From CAZDQL01 sp964507325 (lineage in GTDB: Bacteria > Planctomycetota > UBA1135 > GCA-002686595): a stretch of 64,000 nt of DNA. Positions within the stretch are counted from its first letter, which is position 1. Every line of letters begins with the position of its first letter. The stretch covers positions 1 to 64,000 of the forward strand of contig CAZDQL010000023.1 in the NCBI GenBank assembly GCA_964507325.1, given 5' to 3'. The translations under genes were made by a program, and so were the position numbers. The notes beneath the pieces were generated by a model, which was not told the origin of the DNA, ran no database searches, and saw only the letters and a list, made by a program, of their open reading frames with translations. Positions 7,137 through 14,562 of the stretch are shown here, in pieces.

Positions 7137-8327
7137 CTATTCCCCGTCCTCCGACTCGTCCTCGTAGAAGATGTACGGGTTCGTACGTGGGTGGATGATC
7201 ATCTCGGGGATCGGCTCGAGCCCGACCTGCTCCAGGAAGTTGCCCATGCCCACGCGCTGGATGAACTCGCCGACGCGCTCACGGTTGTTGCCGTGCTCGC
7301 CCCAGACGTCCCAGATCGCCTCGCAGACTTCCTTGATGTCATCGTAGGGCTCCTCCATCTTGAGGAAGGGCACCAGCACCGAGCAGAGCAGCGCGCCGCC
7401 GATGATGGGAGCCTTGCCGCCGAGCAGCAGCACCGCTCCGCGGTCCTTGCCGGGCGACAGCGCCTTGTGCAGCACGTTGATGCAGTGCATGCACTTGACG
7501 CAGTTCTCGTCGTCGATCGAGAGCTCACCGTCGCTCCAACGCATGCAGCGCGTCGGGCAACGCATGGTGACGTCCCTGCGGATGTCGACCTCGCCAGCCT
7601 CTTCGTACTTCTTGACCTCTTCCTGGTCGACCTGGATCTCGTCGCGCCACGTGCCGATGACCGCCAGGTCCGAGCGCGCGATCGACGCCACACAGTCGTT
7701 CGGGCACCCGGCCATCTTGAGCTTGAACTTGTAGGGGAAGGCCGGACGGTGCAACTCGTCCTGGAAGGTCTGGGTCAGGTCGTGGGTCAGCCCCATGGTG
7801 TCGTAGCAGGCCCACTCGCAACGCGCCTGGCCGCAGCAGCAGCTGGGCGTGCGCACGTCCGATCCCGAGCCACCCAGGTCGAACCCGAGCTCGGTCAGCT
7901 CGCTGAAGATCGGCTCCAGCGCCTCGGTCTTGGCACCCAGCAGGATGATGTCCCCGGTGGAGCCGTGCATGTTGGTCAGACCCGAACCGTGCCTCTCCCA
8001 GATGTCGCAGATGCTGCGAATCACGTCGGAGGTGTAGAACCACCCCGAGGGCTGGTTCACGCGCAGGGTGTGGAACTGGGAGCACTCGGGGAACTCGTCG
8101 GGCAGGTCGCTGTAGCGGCCGATGACGCCGCCCCCGTAGCCCATGACCCCCACGAGGCCGCCGTGCTTCCAGTGCCCGATCTTGTCGGCGTAGGAGCGCT
8201 CGAGCAGGCCCAAGAGATCGTTGGTCATCGGGTTCCCGGCGCTCTTCTTGAGTTCCTTGACGAAACTCGGCCACGGACCCTCTTCAAGCTGGTCCAGCAG
8301 CGGGGTCTCCCGCTTTTTCACAGTCAT
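7137..8327 (-). CDS. dsrA: DsrA, dissimilatory sulfite reductase alpha subunit
   Basis: The 396-residue catalytic alpha subunit reduces sulfite, or oxidises sulfide-level sulfur in reverse. The cluster and siroheme ligands are intact: CCCGQARCEWAC (about residues 163-174) and the downstream GCPNDC (207-212). A ferredoxin-like insertion follows with RCPTRCMRW and ENCVKCMHCINVL. HGSTGDIILLG and the C-terminal RVGMGNFLEQVGLEP also fit DsrA. AAGGAG lies five bases before the ATG. It is the first gene of the left-running operon, about 175 bases downstream of a candidate sigma-70 promoter. Confidence 0.97.
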   Translation of the reverse strand: MTVKKRETPLLDQLEEGPWPSFVKELKKSAGNPMTNDLLGLLERSYADKIGHWKHGGLVGVMGYGGGVIGRYSDLPDEFPECSQFHTLRVNQPSGWFYTSDVIRSICDIWERHGSGLTNMHGSTGDIILLGAKTEALEPIFSELTELGFDLGGSGSDVRTPSCCCGQARCEWACYDTMGLTHDLTQTFQDELHRPAFPYKFKLKMAGCPNDCVASIARSDLAVIGTWRDEIQVDQEEVKKYEEAGEVDIRRDVTMRCPTRCMRWSDGELSIDDENCVKCMHCINVLHKALSPGKDRGAVLLLGGKAPIIGGALLCSVLVPFLKMEEPYDDIKEVCEAIWDVWGEHGNNRERVGEFIQRVGMGNFLEQVGLEPIPEMIIHPRTNPYIFYEDESEDGE

Positions 8328-8508
8328 GGCAGCTCCTTGTCGATGCCCCCTGGAAGTCGGTGCAGGTTCAATCGTCCCGTCCTGGCCTTGGCCGGGCTCG
8401 GCTTCGTTCGGCGAAGCCTCTCGACCAGCGCTCCCGAGTGTTGCGGGTCACGGCTGGCAGCCCTCCGTTCTCCTGGACGGGTACACGTAACGTTGTATTG
8501 CGAGCGCC

Positions 8509-8537
8509 ATTACCTGGGGACTCGGGGATCAAGTCAA
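8509..8537 (-). promoter_or_regulatory. Candidate sigma-70 promoter of dsrABD
   Basis: Read on the minus strand, TTGACT (8537-8532) is followed after exactly 17 bases by GGTAAT (8514-8509). This gives a predicted transcript start near 8502 and a leader of about 175 nt before dsrA. The match is 5/6 and 4/6 to the E. coli consensus, and Planctomycete consensus could differ. The leader (8328-8500) shows no obvious riboswitch. Confidence 0.4.
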
Positions 8538-8575
8538 ACGCAAGCTGCTGATGCCCCTGATAAAGAGCATTGATG

Positions 8576-8592
8576 ACGTGAGAGCCTCACGT
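8576..8592. promoter_or_regulatory. Perfect dyad, possible operator of the divergent dsr/lysR region
   Basis: ACGTGAG-AGC-CTCACGT is a perfect 7-bp inverted repeat with a 3-base spacer. It lies about 75-90 bases upstream of the predicted dsrA transcript start, where LysR-type activators often bind. It also lies 216 bases upstream of the lysR start. Binding by the adjacent LysR protein is inference. The rest of 8328-8807 (480 bases) shows no supportable gene. Confidence 0.45.
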
Positions 8593-8807
8593 GCGACCGC
8601 TTCGAACGTCAGCGTAGGTCGATCGAAAGTCGTGGCGCGGCGGGTCTCGAATTGCTCAGGACTCAGCGCTCAAAAACCGGGCCGATGTCCGTAGCTCAGT
8701 CCATCATTCGGGGCGCTTCCGTTGAACATCTCAGAGCCGGCTGGTAGGTTCTTGAACACGCGCCGGGCGCCGTGGCCCCGCACGCGGACTCCTGGAGGCG
8801 CCCAGCC

Positions 8808-9716
8808 TTGGAACTACACCAGCTTCGCTGCTTCCTCGCGGTAGCCGAGGCAGGCGGCTTCAATCGAGCGAGCGCAAGGCTGAGCATGACCCAGCCAGCG
8901 ATCTCGTACCAGGTCAAGCAGCTGGAGAAGGAGCTGGGCCAGGCCCTCTTCTACCGCCAACCGCGCGGTACGGTGCTGACCGAGGCGGGGCGCATCCTGC
9001 AGCAGCACGCCCTCGAGCTCTTCGAGCTGGTCCGCCGCACCGAGGGCGACATCGAGCGCCTCTCCAGCGGCGTCCACGGCCAGGTGCGCATCGGTACGAT
9101 CAACAGCGTAGGGATCCACTTCCTGCCCGACCTCTTGGTGGCGATGCGCGATCGCTACCCCGGCGCACGGCCCACGATCCTCTACCGCGACTCCCAGGAG
9201 ATCCTGCACGCCCTGGTCAGCCACGAGGTCGAGCTGATCCTGATGGCCAATCCCCCCCCCGATCCCCGGCTGCGCCAGGAGGTCATCCTGACGGAAGGTG
9301 TGCCGCTGGTGGTGGGCAAGACCCACCCCCTCTTCCGCCGCAAGACGGTCACACCGGAGGAGCTGGCCGGGACCGACTTCGTCTCGATGGCCCCCACCAG
9401 CCCCACCGGCCTGTTGGTACGGGACTATTTCTCGCGCATAGGAATCCGCGTCGAGGCGGTCGTCACCACCGACAACGTGGAGACGGTCCTCAGGATGGCG
9501 GACATCGGCCTGGGGGCCGCCTTCCTGCCCGCCATGGTGGTCGAGTCCCCCACCCACACCCATTCCCTGGCCACCATCGAAGTGTCCCCCCCCCTGCGGC
9601 GGCAGATCGTCCTGCTGTCGTGGAAGAAATTAGAACTTAGTCCCGCTGCCCAAGCCTTTGTCGAGGAGCTGCGCGCCTACGCAGCCAACTGGCGCACGGG
9701 ACATTCCAATCCCTGA
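8808..9716 (+). CDS. LysR-family transcriptional regulator of the sulfur island
   Basis: This LysR-type regulator has 302 residues. The N-terminal winged HTH is canonical: LELHQLRCFLAVAEAGGFNR, ASARLSMTQPAISYQVKQLE and LFYRQPRGTVLTEAG. An LTTR substrate-binding domain follows from about residue 88 (GQVRIGTINSVG). I set the start at the TTG 8808-8810 because GGAGG lies 9 bases upstream and LELHQLRCF is where the family begins; the in-frame GTG at 8772 would add a non-conserved tail. It stands between the divergent dsr and apr-qmo-sat blocks and is the likely regulator of one or both. The effector is unknown; CysB/Cbl-like sulfur ligands are one possibility. Confidence 0.92.
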   Translation: MELHQLRCFLAVAEAGGFNRASARLSMTQPAISYQVKQLEKELGQALFYRQPRGTVLTEAGRILQQHALELFELVRRTEGDIERLSSGVHGQVRIGTINSVGIHFLPDLLVAMRDRYPGARPTILYRDSQEILHALVSHEVELILMANPPPDPRLRQEVILTEGVPLVVGKTHPLFRRKTVTPEELAGTDFVSMAPTSPTGLLVRDYFSRIGIRVEAVVTTDNVETVLRMADIGLGAAFLPAMVVESPTHTHSLATIEVSPPLRRQIVLLSWKKLELSPAAQAFVEELRAYAANWRTGHSNP

Positions 9717-9969
9717 CCTGCATCGGGGATTCCTGCTCCGTAGGAGTGCGTACACGCGAAGGAGCGCGCACGAAGGAGCGAGCGACTCTACGGGTGACAT
9801 CAACTCGCTCTATCACCTGCATCGAAGCTTTCGTTTTGACGCCCATCGACCCCCTCGGCATCCTCTGTGCCCGATGAGACGCCCCACGGCGCTGAGCTCT
9901 CGGGGCCATCGACGCAAACTTGCACCGCTCCGCCGCGAAACGGTGGAGGCGACCCCGCGGAGGTAAAAC
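9717..9969 (+). promoter_or_regulatory. Upstream region of aprBA with weak promoter candidate
   Basis: These 253 gene-free bases precede aprB. TTGACG (9836-9841) followed after 17 bases by CATCCT (9859-9864) is a weak sigma-70-like pair. A 10-base direct repeat ACCTGCATCG occurs at 9716-9725 and 9815-9824. GGAGGT lies 4 bases before the aprB ATG. No coding or RNA feature is supported here. Confidence 0.3.
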
Positions 9970-10410
9970 ATGCCAAGCTATGTAGTTCCGGACAAGTGCG
10001 ATGGATGCAAGGCGCTCGACAAGACCGCCTGTCAGTACATCTGTCCCAACGACCTCATGGTCCTCAACAAGGAAACCGAGAAGGCCTACAACCAGGATCC
10101 CTCGCAGTGCTGGGAATGCTATAGCTGCGTCAAGATCTGTGCGCAGGACGCCATCGACGTTCGCGGCTACGCCGACTTCGTTCCCATGGGTGCCTCGGTG
10201 GTGCCCATGCGCTCCACCGACTCCATCATGTGGACGATCAAGTTCCGCAACGGCTCGGTCAAGCGCTTCAAGTTCCCGATCCGCACCACGGCCGAGGGCC
10301 AAGCGGATCCCCCCGGTGGCTGGGCCAACGCGCCGAGCCTCGATGGGCCGACCCTCTTCACGGAGCCCGAGTCACTCGGGCTGGGCGAAGTCTGGACCCG
10401 CGGGAAGTAG
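9970..10410 (+). CDS. aprB: AprB, adenylylsulfate reductase beta subunit
   Basis: The 146-residue electron-transfer subunit of APS reductase carries two [4Fe-4S] clusters. The ligand sets are CDGCKALDKTACQYICP and CWECYSCVKICAQDAID. A C-terminal tail (RTTAEGQADPPGGW onward) wraps AprA in known structures. The ATG follows GCGGAGGT. It is cytoplasmic and passes electrons between AprA and the Qmo complex. It lies 15 bases upstream of aprA. Confidence 0.97.
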   Translation: MPSYVVPDKCDGCKALDKTACQYICPNDLMVLNKETEKAYNQDPSQCWECYSCVKICAQDAIDVRGYADFVPMGASVVPMRSTDSIMWTIKFRNGSVKRFKFPIRTTAEGQADPPGGWANAPSLDGPTLFTEPESLGLGEVWTRGK

Positions 10411-10425
10411 CAGGAGCCGATCATC

Positions 10426-12318
10426 ATGACGCAATTCGAAACTGTAGAAGTCGAAACTGACCTGCTGATTCTCGGTGGTGGGATGGCGGCCTGTGGGGCC
10501 GCCGTCGAAGCGGCCTACTGGGCCAAGCAGAACGGTCTCAAAGTCACCATGGTGGACAAGGCCGCCGTCGACCGCTCTGGAGCGGTCGCCATGGGCCTTT
10601 CCGCCATCAACCAGTACGTGGGCCTCAAGGACGGTGACAACACCGTCGAGGACTACGTCGACTACGTACGCAACGACCTCATGGGCATCACCCGTGAGGA
10701 CCTGGTGGCCAGCATCGCGCGCCACGTCGACTCCACCGTCCACCTCTACGAGAAGTGGGGCCTCCCCATTTGGAAGGACAAGGACGGGGGCTACGTGCAC
10801 GAGGGTCGCTGGCAGCTGATGATCAACGGCGAGTCCTACAAGGTCATCGTGGCCGAGGCCGCCAAGAACGCCCTGGGCGTCGACAACATCTACGAGCGCG
10901 TCTTCATCACCGGTCCGCTGATGGACGGTGACCGCTGCGTGGGTGCCGTGGGCTTCTCCACTCGCGAGAACAAGTTCTACGTCTTCAAGGCCCGGGCCAC
11001 CCTGTGCGCCCTGGGCGGCGCCGTCGGCGTCTTCAAGCCGCGTTCCTCCGGTGAGGGCGCTGGACGGGCCTGGTACCCGCCCTTCAACTCGGGCGCCTCG
11101 GCCTACTTCACCATCGTCGCCGGCGCGGAGATGACGTGCCAGGAAGTGCGCTTCATCCCGGTGCGCTTCAAGGACGCCTACGGTCCCGTCGGGGCGTGGT
11201 TCCTGCTCTTCAAGGCGGAAGCCACCAACGCCCTCGGCGAGTCCTACATGCAGACCCGCCGCCCCGAGCTGGAGAACTGGCTCCCCTACGGCAAGGTCAA
11301 GCCGGTACCCGCGAACCTGCGGAACTACCTGATGATGCTGGATGTGATGGAAGGCAAGGGCCCCATCTACATGCAGACCGCCAAGGCCATCCAGAAGATC
11401 GCCGAGAGCGAGGACGACCCCAAGAAGGCCAAGAAGAAGCTCAAGGAGCTCGAGGCCGAGGCTTGGGAGGACTTCCTCGACATGACGATTTCGCAGGCGA
11501 TCCTGTGGGCCGCCAGCGACATCCAGCCCGAGCTCGCGCCGTCCGAGATCGCGGCGGCCGAGCCCTACTTCATCGGGTCGCACTCCGGCGCCTCCGGCGC
11601 TTGGGTGAGCGGTCCCGAGGACCTGGCACCGCCCGAGTACTTCTGGGGCTACGAGAACATGACCACCGTCCAGGGGCTCTTCGCCGCTGGCGACGCGTCG
11701 GGAGCCTCCTCCCACAAGTTCTCGTCCGGTTCCCACGCCGAGGGCCGCATCGCCGCCAAGAGCGCGGTGCGCTTCCTCGTCAACGAGAGCCCCGCGCACG
11801 GTAGCGTGGGTGCTGACGCCGTCGAGGCGATAAAGACCAAGGTCTTGCTGCCCTTGGACCACTTCAACGAGCACAAGGACAAGACTACGCAGATCGAGAC
11901 CAACCCGGAGTACATCCTCCCGCGTAGCTTCATGCAGCGTCTGCAGAAGCTGATGGACGAGTACGCCGGCGGCGTGACTGCGCAGTTCACGACCTCCAAG
12001 GCCAACCTCAACCGTGCCTTGGAGCTGCTCCAAGTCCTGCGCGAGGACTCCGAGAAACTGGGCGCTCCGGACCTGCACCAACTGATGCGCTGCTGGGAGA
12101 ACGTCCACCGCAGCTATCAGGCCGAGGCCCACGTGCGCGCCATGCTCTTCCGCGAGGAGACGCGCTGGCCCGGTTACTACTTCCGGTCGGACACCCCGAA
12201 GATGGACAACGAGAACTGGCTGGTCTTCGTCAACAGCGTCTACAACGCTGAGACCGGCGAGTGGACCATGAAGAAGGTCCCCGTGACGTGCATCTTCGAG
12301 AAGGCCGTCACGGGCTGA
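10426..12318 (+). CDS. aprA: AprA, adenylylsulfate reductase alpha subunit
   Basis: This 630-residue FAD enzyme interconverts APS with sulfite plus AMP. It shows the Rossmann FAD-binding LILGGGMAACGAAVEAAYWA near the N-terminus, then VDKAAVDRSGAVAMGLSAIN, ARATLCALGGAVGVFKPRSS, a WYPPFNSGAS segment and FAAGDASGASSHKFSSGSHA. The conserved RWPGYYFRSDTPKMDNENW is near the C-terminus. Length fits dissimilatory AprA. It is followed by a strong hairpin at 12344-12371. Confidence 0.97.
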   Translation: MTQFETVEVETDLLILGGGMAACGAAVEAAYWAKQNGLKVTMVDKAAVDRSGAVAMGLSAINQYVGLKDGDNTVEDYVDYVRNDLMGITREDLVASIARHVDSTVHLYEKWGLPIWKDKDGGYVHEGRWQLMINGESYKVIVAEAAKNALGVDNIYERVFITGPLMDGDRCVGAVGFSTRENKFYVFKARATLCALGGAVGVFKPRSSGEGAGRAWYPPFNSGASAYFTIVAGAEMTCQEVRFIPVRFKDAYGPVGAWFLLFKAEATNALGESYMQTRRPELENWLPYGKVKPVPANLRNYLMMLDVMEGKGPIYMQTAKAIQKIAESEDDPKKAKKKLKELEAEAWEDFLDMTISQAILWAASDIQPELAPSEIAAAEPYFIGSHSGASGAWVSGPEDLAPPEYFWGYENMTTVQGLFAAGDASGASSHKFSSGSHAEGRIAAKSAVRFLVNESPAHGSVGADAVEAIKTKVLLPLDHFNEHKDKTTQIETNPEYILPRSFMQRLQKLMDEYAGGVTAQFTTSKANLNRALELLQVLREDSEKLGAPDLHQLMRCWENVHRSYQAEAHVRAMLFREETRWPGYYFRSDTPKMDNENWLVFVNSVYNAETGEWTMKKVPVTCIFEKAVTG

Positions 12319-12343
12319 GCCCCCAACGGTCCTAGAGAGTAAT

Positions 12344-12371
12344 GACCCCAGGCGCTGCGGCGCCTGGGGTC
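12344..12371 (+). terminator. Perfect 12-bp stem-loop after aprA
   Basis: GACCCCAGGCGC-TGCG-GCGCCTGGGGTC forms a perfect 12-bp stem with a 4-base loop, 26 bases after the aprA stop. No T-tract follows, so it may be a weak terminator or a 3'-end stabiliser that separates abundant aprBA mRNA from the downstream ykgJ-qmoABC message. Confidence 0.6.
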
Positions 12372-12463
12372 TCCACCGGGCCCCCAATGGGGCGCGGCGG
12401 TCGGTCGTGGGGCCCAGTGAGTTGGCCTCGCCTCTCGAGAAGGCACGAGTCAGGGATACGGAC

Positions 12464-13297
12464 ATGACGAGCCCCGAAGAGCGCCAAGAGGCCGAGCTCC
12501 CGGAAGTCCTGCGCGACAAGCGAAGACTCGAGCCGGGTGACCGCTTCTGTTTTGCCTGCCACCCTGGTGTCCCCTGCTTCACCGACTGCTGCGCGGACAT
12601 CAACATCCTGCTCACCCCCACCGACGTCCTGGGCATGGCGCGGCAACTGGGGATCACGACGGGGGACTTCCTCGATCAGTACACCCTGACCCCCATCACC
12701 AAGGAGCTGCACCTGCCGCTGGTCACGCTGCGCATGAGCGAGACCGACGACAAGCGCTGCATGCTCCTCGGGGAACAGGGCTGCAGCGTCTACGAACACC
12801 GCCCCTGGTCCTGCCGCATGTACCCGGTGGGCATGGCCCTGCCGCCGGCGCGAGCGGGGGTCCAGCCGGAGCCGGTGCACTTCCTCTTCGAAGACGCCTT
12901 CTGCAAGGGGCACGACGAAGGCGGCGAGTGGGATCTCGACGCCTGGCGCGCCGACCAGGGCCTGAACGCGCGCGCAGAGCTCGAGACCACCTACCAGGAG
13001 ATCGTGTCGCACCCCTGGTTCATCGGCGGCCGCCAGCTCGATCCGAAGCGCATGCAGATGTTCCACACGGCGTGCTTCGACCTGGACGCCTTCCGCAGCT
13101 TCGTCTTCGAGTCGAGCTTCCTGCACCGCTTCGAGGTGGAGGACGACGTGGTCGAGGCGATCGAACACGACGACGAGGCCCTGATGCGCTTCGCCTTCCG
13201 CTGGCTGCGCTTCGCCCTCTTCGCCGAGCCGACGGTGAAGGTCCGCGGCAGCGTGGACGACGACGAAGCCGAGGCAACCCCTGGAGAGACCCGATGA
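12464..13297 (+). CDS. YkgJ-family cysteine-cluster (CxxCxxCC-type) protein
   Basis: The 277-residue protein has the cysteine-cluster signature of the YkgJ/UPF0153 family, which is thought to bind a metal or Fe-S centre. The ligands appear in FCFACHPGVPCFTDCCADIN, then RCMLLGEQGCSVYEHRPWSC with RMYPVG, and CKGHDEGG. No signal or membrane segment is seen. I start at the ATG 12464; an upstream in-frame start at 12407 lies across a poorly conserved stretch. The stop overlaps the qmoA start (ATGA), so it is translated with the Qmo complex. A role in Fe-S handling for Apr/Qmo is inference from context. Confidence 0.85.
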   Translation: MTSPEERQEAELPEVLRDKRRLEPGDRFCFACHPGVPCFTDCCADINILLTPTDVLGMARQLGITTGDFLDQYTLTPITKELHLPLVTLRMSETDDKRCMLLGEQGCSVYEHRPWSCRMYPVGMALPPARAGVQPEPVHFLFEDAFCKGHDEGGEWDLDAWRADQGLNARAELETTYQEIVSHPWFIGGRQLDPKRMQMFHTACFDLDAFRSFVFESSFLHRFEVEDDVVEAIEHDDEALMRFAFRWLRFALFAEPTVKVRGSVDDDEAEATPGETR

Positions 13298-14562
13298 GTA
13301 GCGCTTCCCAGCGGCCGATCCTGGTGGTCGGCGGAGGCATCTCCGGTTTGACCGCAGCCCTGGAAGCCGCCGAGGCGGGCGGTGAGGTGCTGCTCGTCGA
13401 GCGCGCACCCGCGATCGGCGGTCGCGTCCTGCGCAACCACAAGTACTTCCCCAAGCTCTGCCCTCCGGCCTGCGGGATGGAGGTCAACATCGGACGTCTG
13501 GAGCGCAACCCCCGCATCCGACTGCTGGCGAACACCGAGGTGACGGCCGCCTCGCGTGGATCCGACGGGTGGACCGTGACCCTGACGTCCGCCCCGGAGT
13601 ACGTGAACGAGCGCTGCACCACCTGCCACGACTGCTCCAAGGCCTGTCCGGTGCGGCTCCCCGACCCCGACGACCTGCGCGCGGAGTCGAACGGCAACAC
13701 CCTGCCCGCCATCCGCTTGGCGGGGGCGGAGGCTGCGCCGCGCCGCTACTTCATCGAGCGCAGCGCTTGCCCCCCCGACTGTCGGGCCTGCGTCGAGGTC
13801 TGCAAGTACGACGCCATCGATCTGAACGCCGCGCCGCGCGAGGAGACGGTCGAGGTCGCCTCGGTGGTGCTCGCCACCGGCTGGACCCCCTACCCGCTCG
13901 GCAACCTGAGCGAGCTCGGCGGCGGACGACTCCCGAACGTCATCGCGAACGTCAACATGGAGCGCATGGCCTCGGCCACCGGCCCCACCGGTGGTCAGAT
14001 CCTGCGTCCCTCCGACGGGGAAGCGCCCAAGCGCGTGGCCTTCGTCCAGTGCGCCGGCTCGCGGGACGTGAAGCACCTCGCCTACTGCTCGGCAATCTGC
14101 TGCCTGGCCTCCCTCAAGCAGGCCACCTACGTGCGCAACGCCCTGCCCGAGGCCGAGGTGACGATCTACTACATCGATCGCCGCACTCCGGGACGCAACG
14201 AGGAGATGTTGACCGAGGTGGCCGCCATGGAGGGGATCCGTCTCGTGAAGGGCAAGGTCGGCCGCATCGAGGAGGGCCCCGGCGGCGGTCTCGACCTGCG
14301 CGTCGAGGAGATCGAGGAGGGCCGACTGCGCCAGGAGGAGGCCGACCTGGTCGTCCTGGCGACCGGAATGGTCCCCGCTTCCAGGGACGATCGGCTGCCC
14401 TTCGGCGTGCAGTTGGATCCCGACGGATTCGCTCTCGACCAGCCCGACACCGGGGTGTTCGTGGCGGGCGTGACGCGACGACCAGAGGACGTCGCATCTT
14501 CGGTGCGGGATGCGACCGGTGCGGCGGCCAAGGCCCTCGCGGCGGCGGAAAGGAGCGTCTGA
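13294..14562 (+). CDS. qmoA: QmoA, HdrA-like flavoprotein of the quinone-interacting complex
   Basis: This is a 422-residue HdrA-type FAD subunit of QmoABC, which passes electrons between menaquinol and AprBA. It shows LVVGGGISGLTAALEAAEAG, the conserved NHKYFPKLCPPACGMEVN, two [4Fe-4S] ligand sets (CTTCHDCSKACP and CPPDCRACVEVCK), and FVQCAGSRDVKHLAYCSAIC. The ATG at 13294 overlaps the ykgJ stop (ATGA). Its own stop overlaps qmoB by one base (TGATG). Confidence 0.96.
   Translation: MSSASQRPILVVGGGISGLTAALEAAEAGGEVLLVERAPAIGGRVLRNHKYFPKLCPPACGMEVNIGRLERNPRIRLLANTEVTAASRGSDGWTVTLTSAPEYVNERCTTCHDCSKACPVRLPDPDDLRAESNGNTLPAIRLAGAEAAPRRYFIERSACPPDCRACVEVCKYDAIDLNAAPREETVEVASVVLATGWTPYPLGNLSELGGGRLPNVIANVNMERMASATGPTGGQILRPSDGEAPKRVAFVQCAGSRDVKHLAYCSAICCLASLKQATYVRNALPEAEVTIYYIDRRTPGRNEEMLTEVAAMEGIRLVKGKVGRIEEGPGGGLDLRVEEIEEGRLRQEEADLVVLATGMVPASRDDRLPFGVQLDPDGFALDQPDTGVFVAGVTRRPEDVASSVRDATGAAAKALAAAERSV

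Noticed and set aside
8691..8700. A TAGCTCAGT string resembling a tRNA D-arm
   Set aside because: No acceptor stem, anticodon arm or T-arm (GGTTCGAAT-like) can be folded around it.
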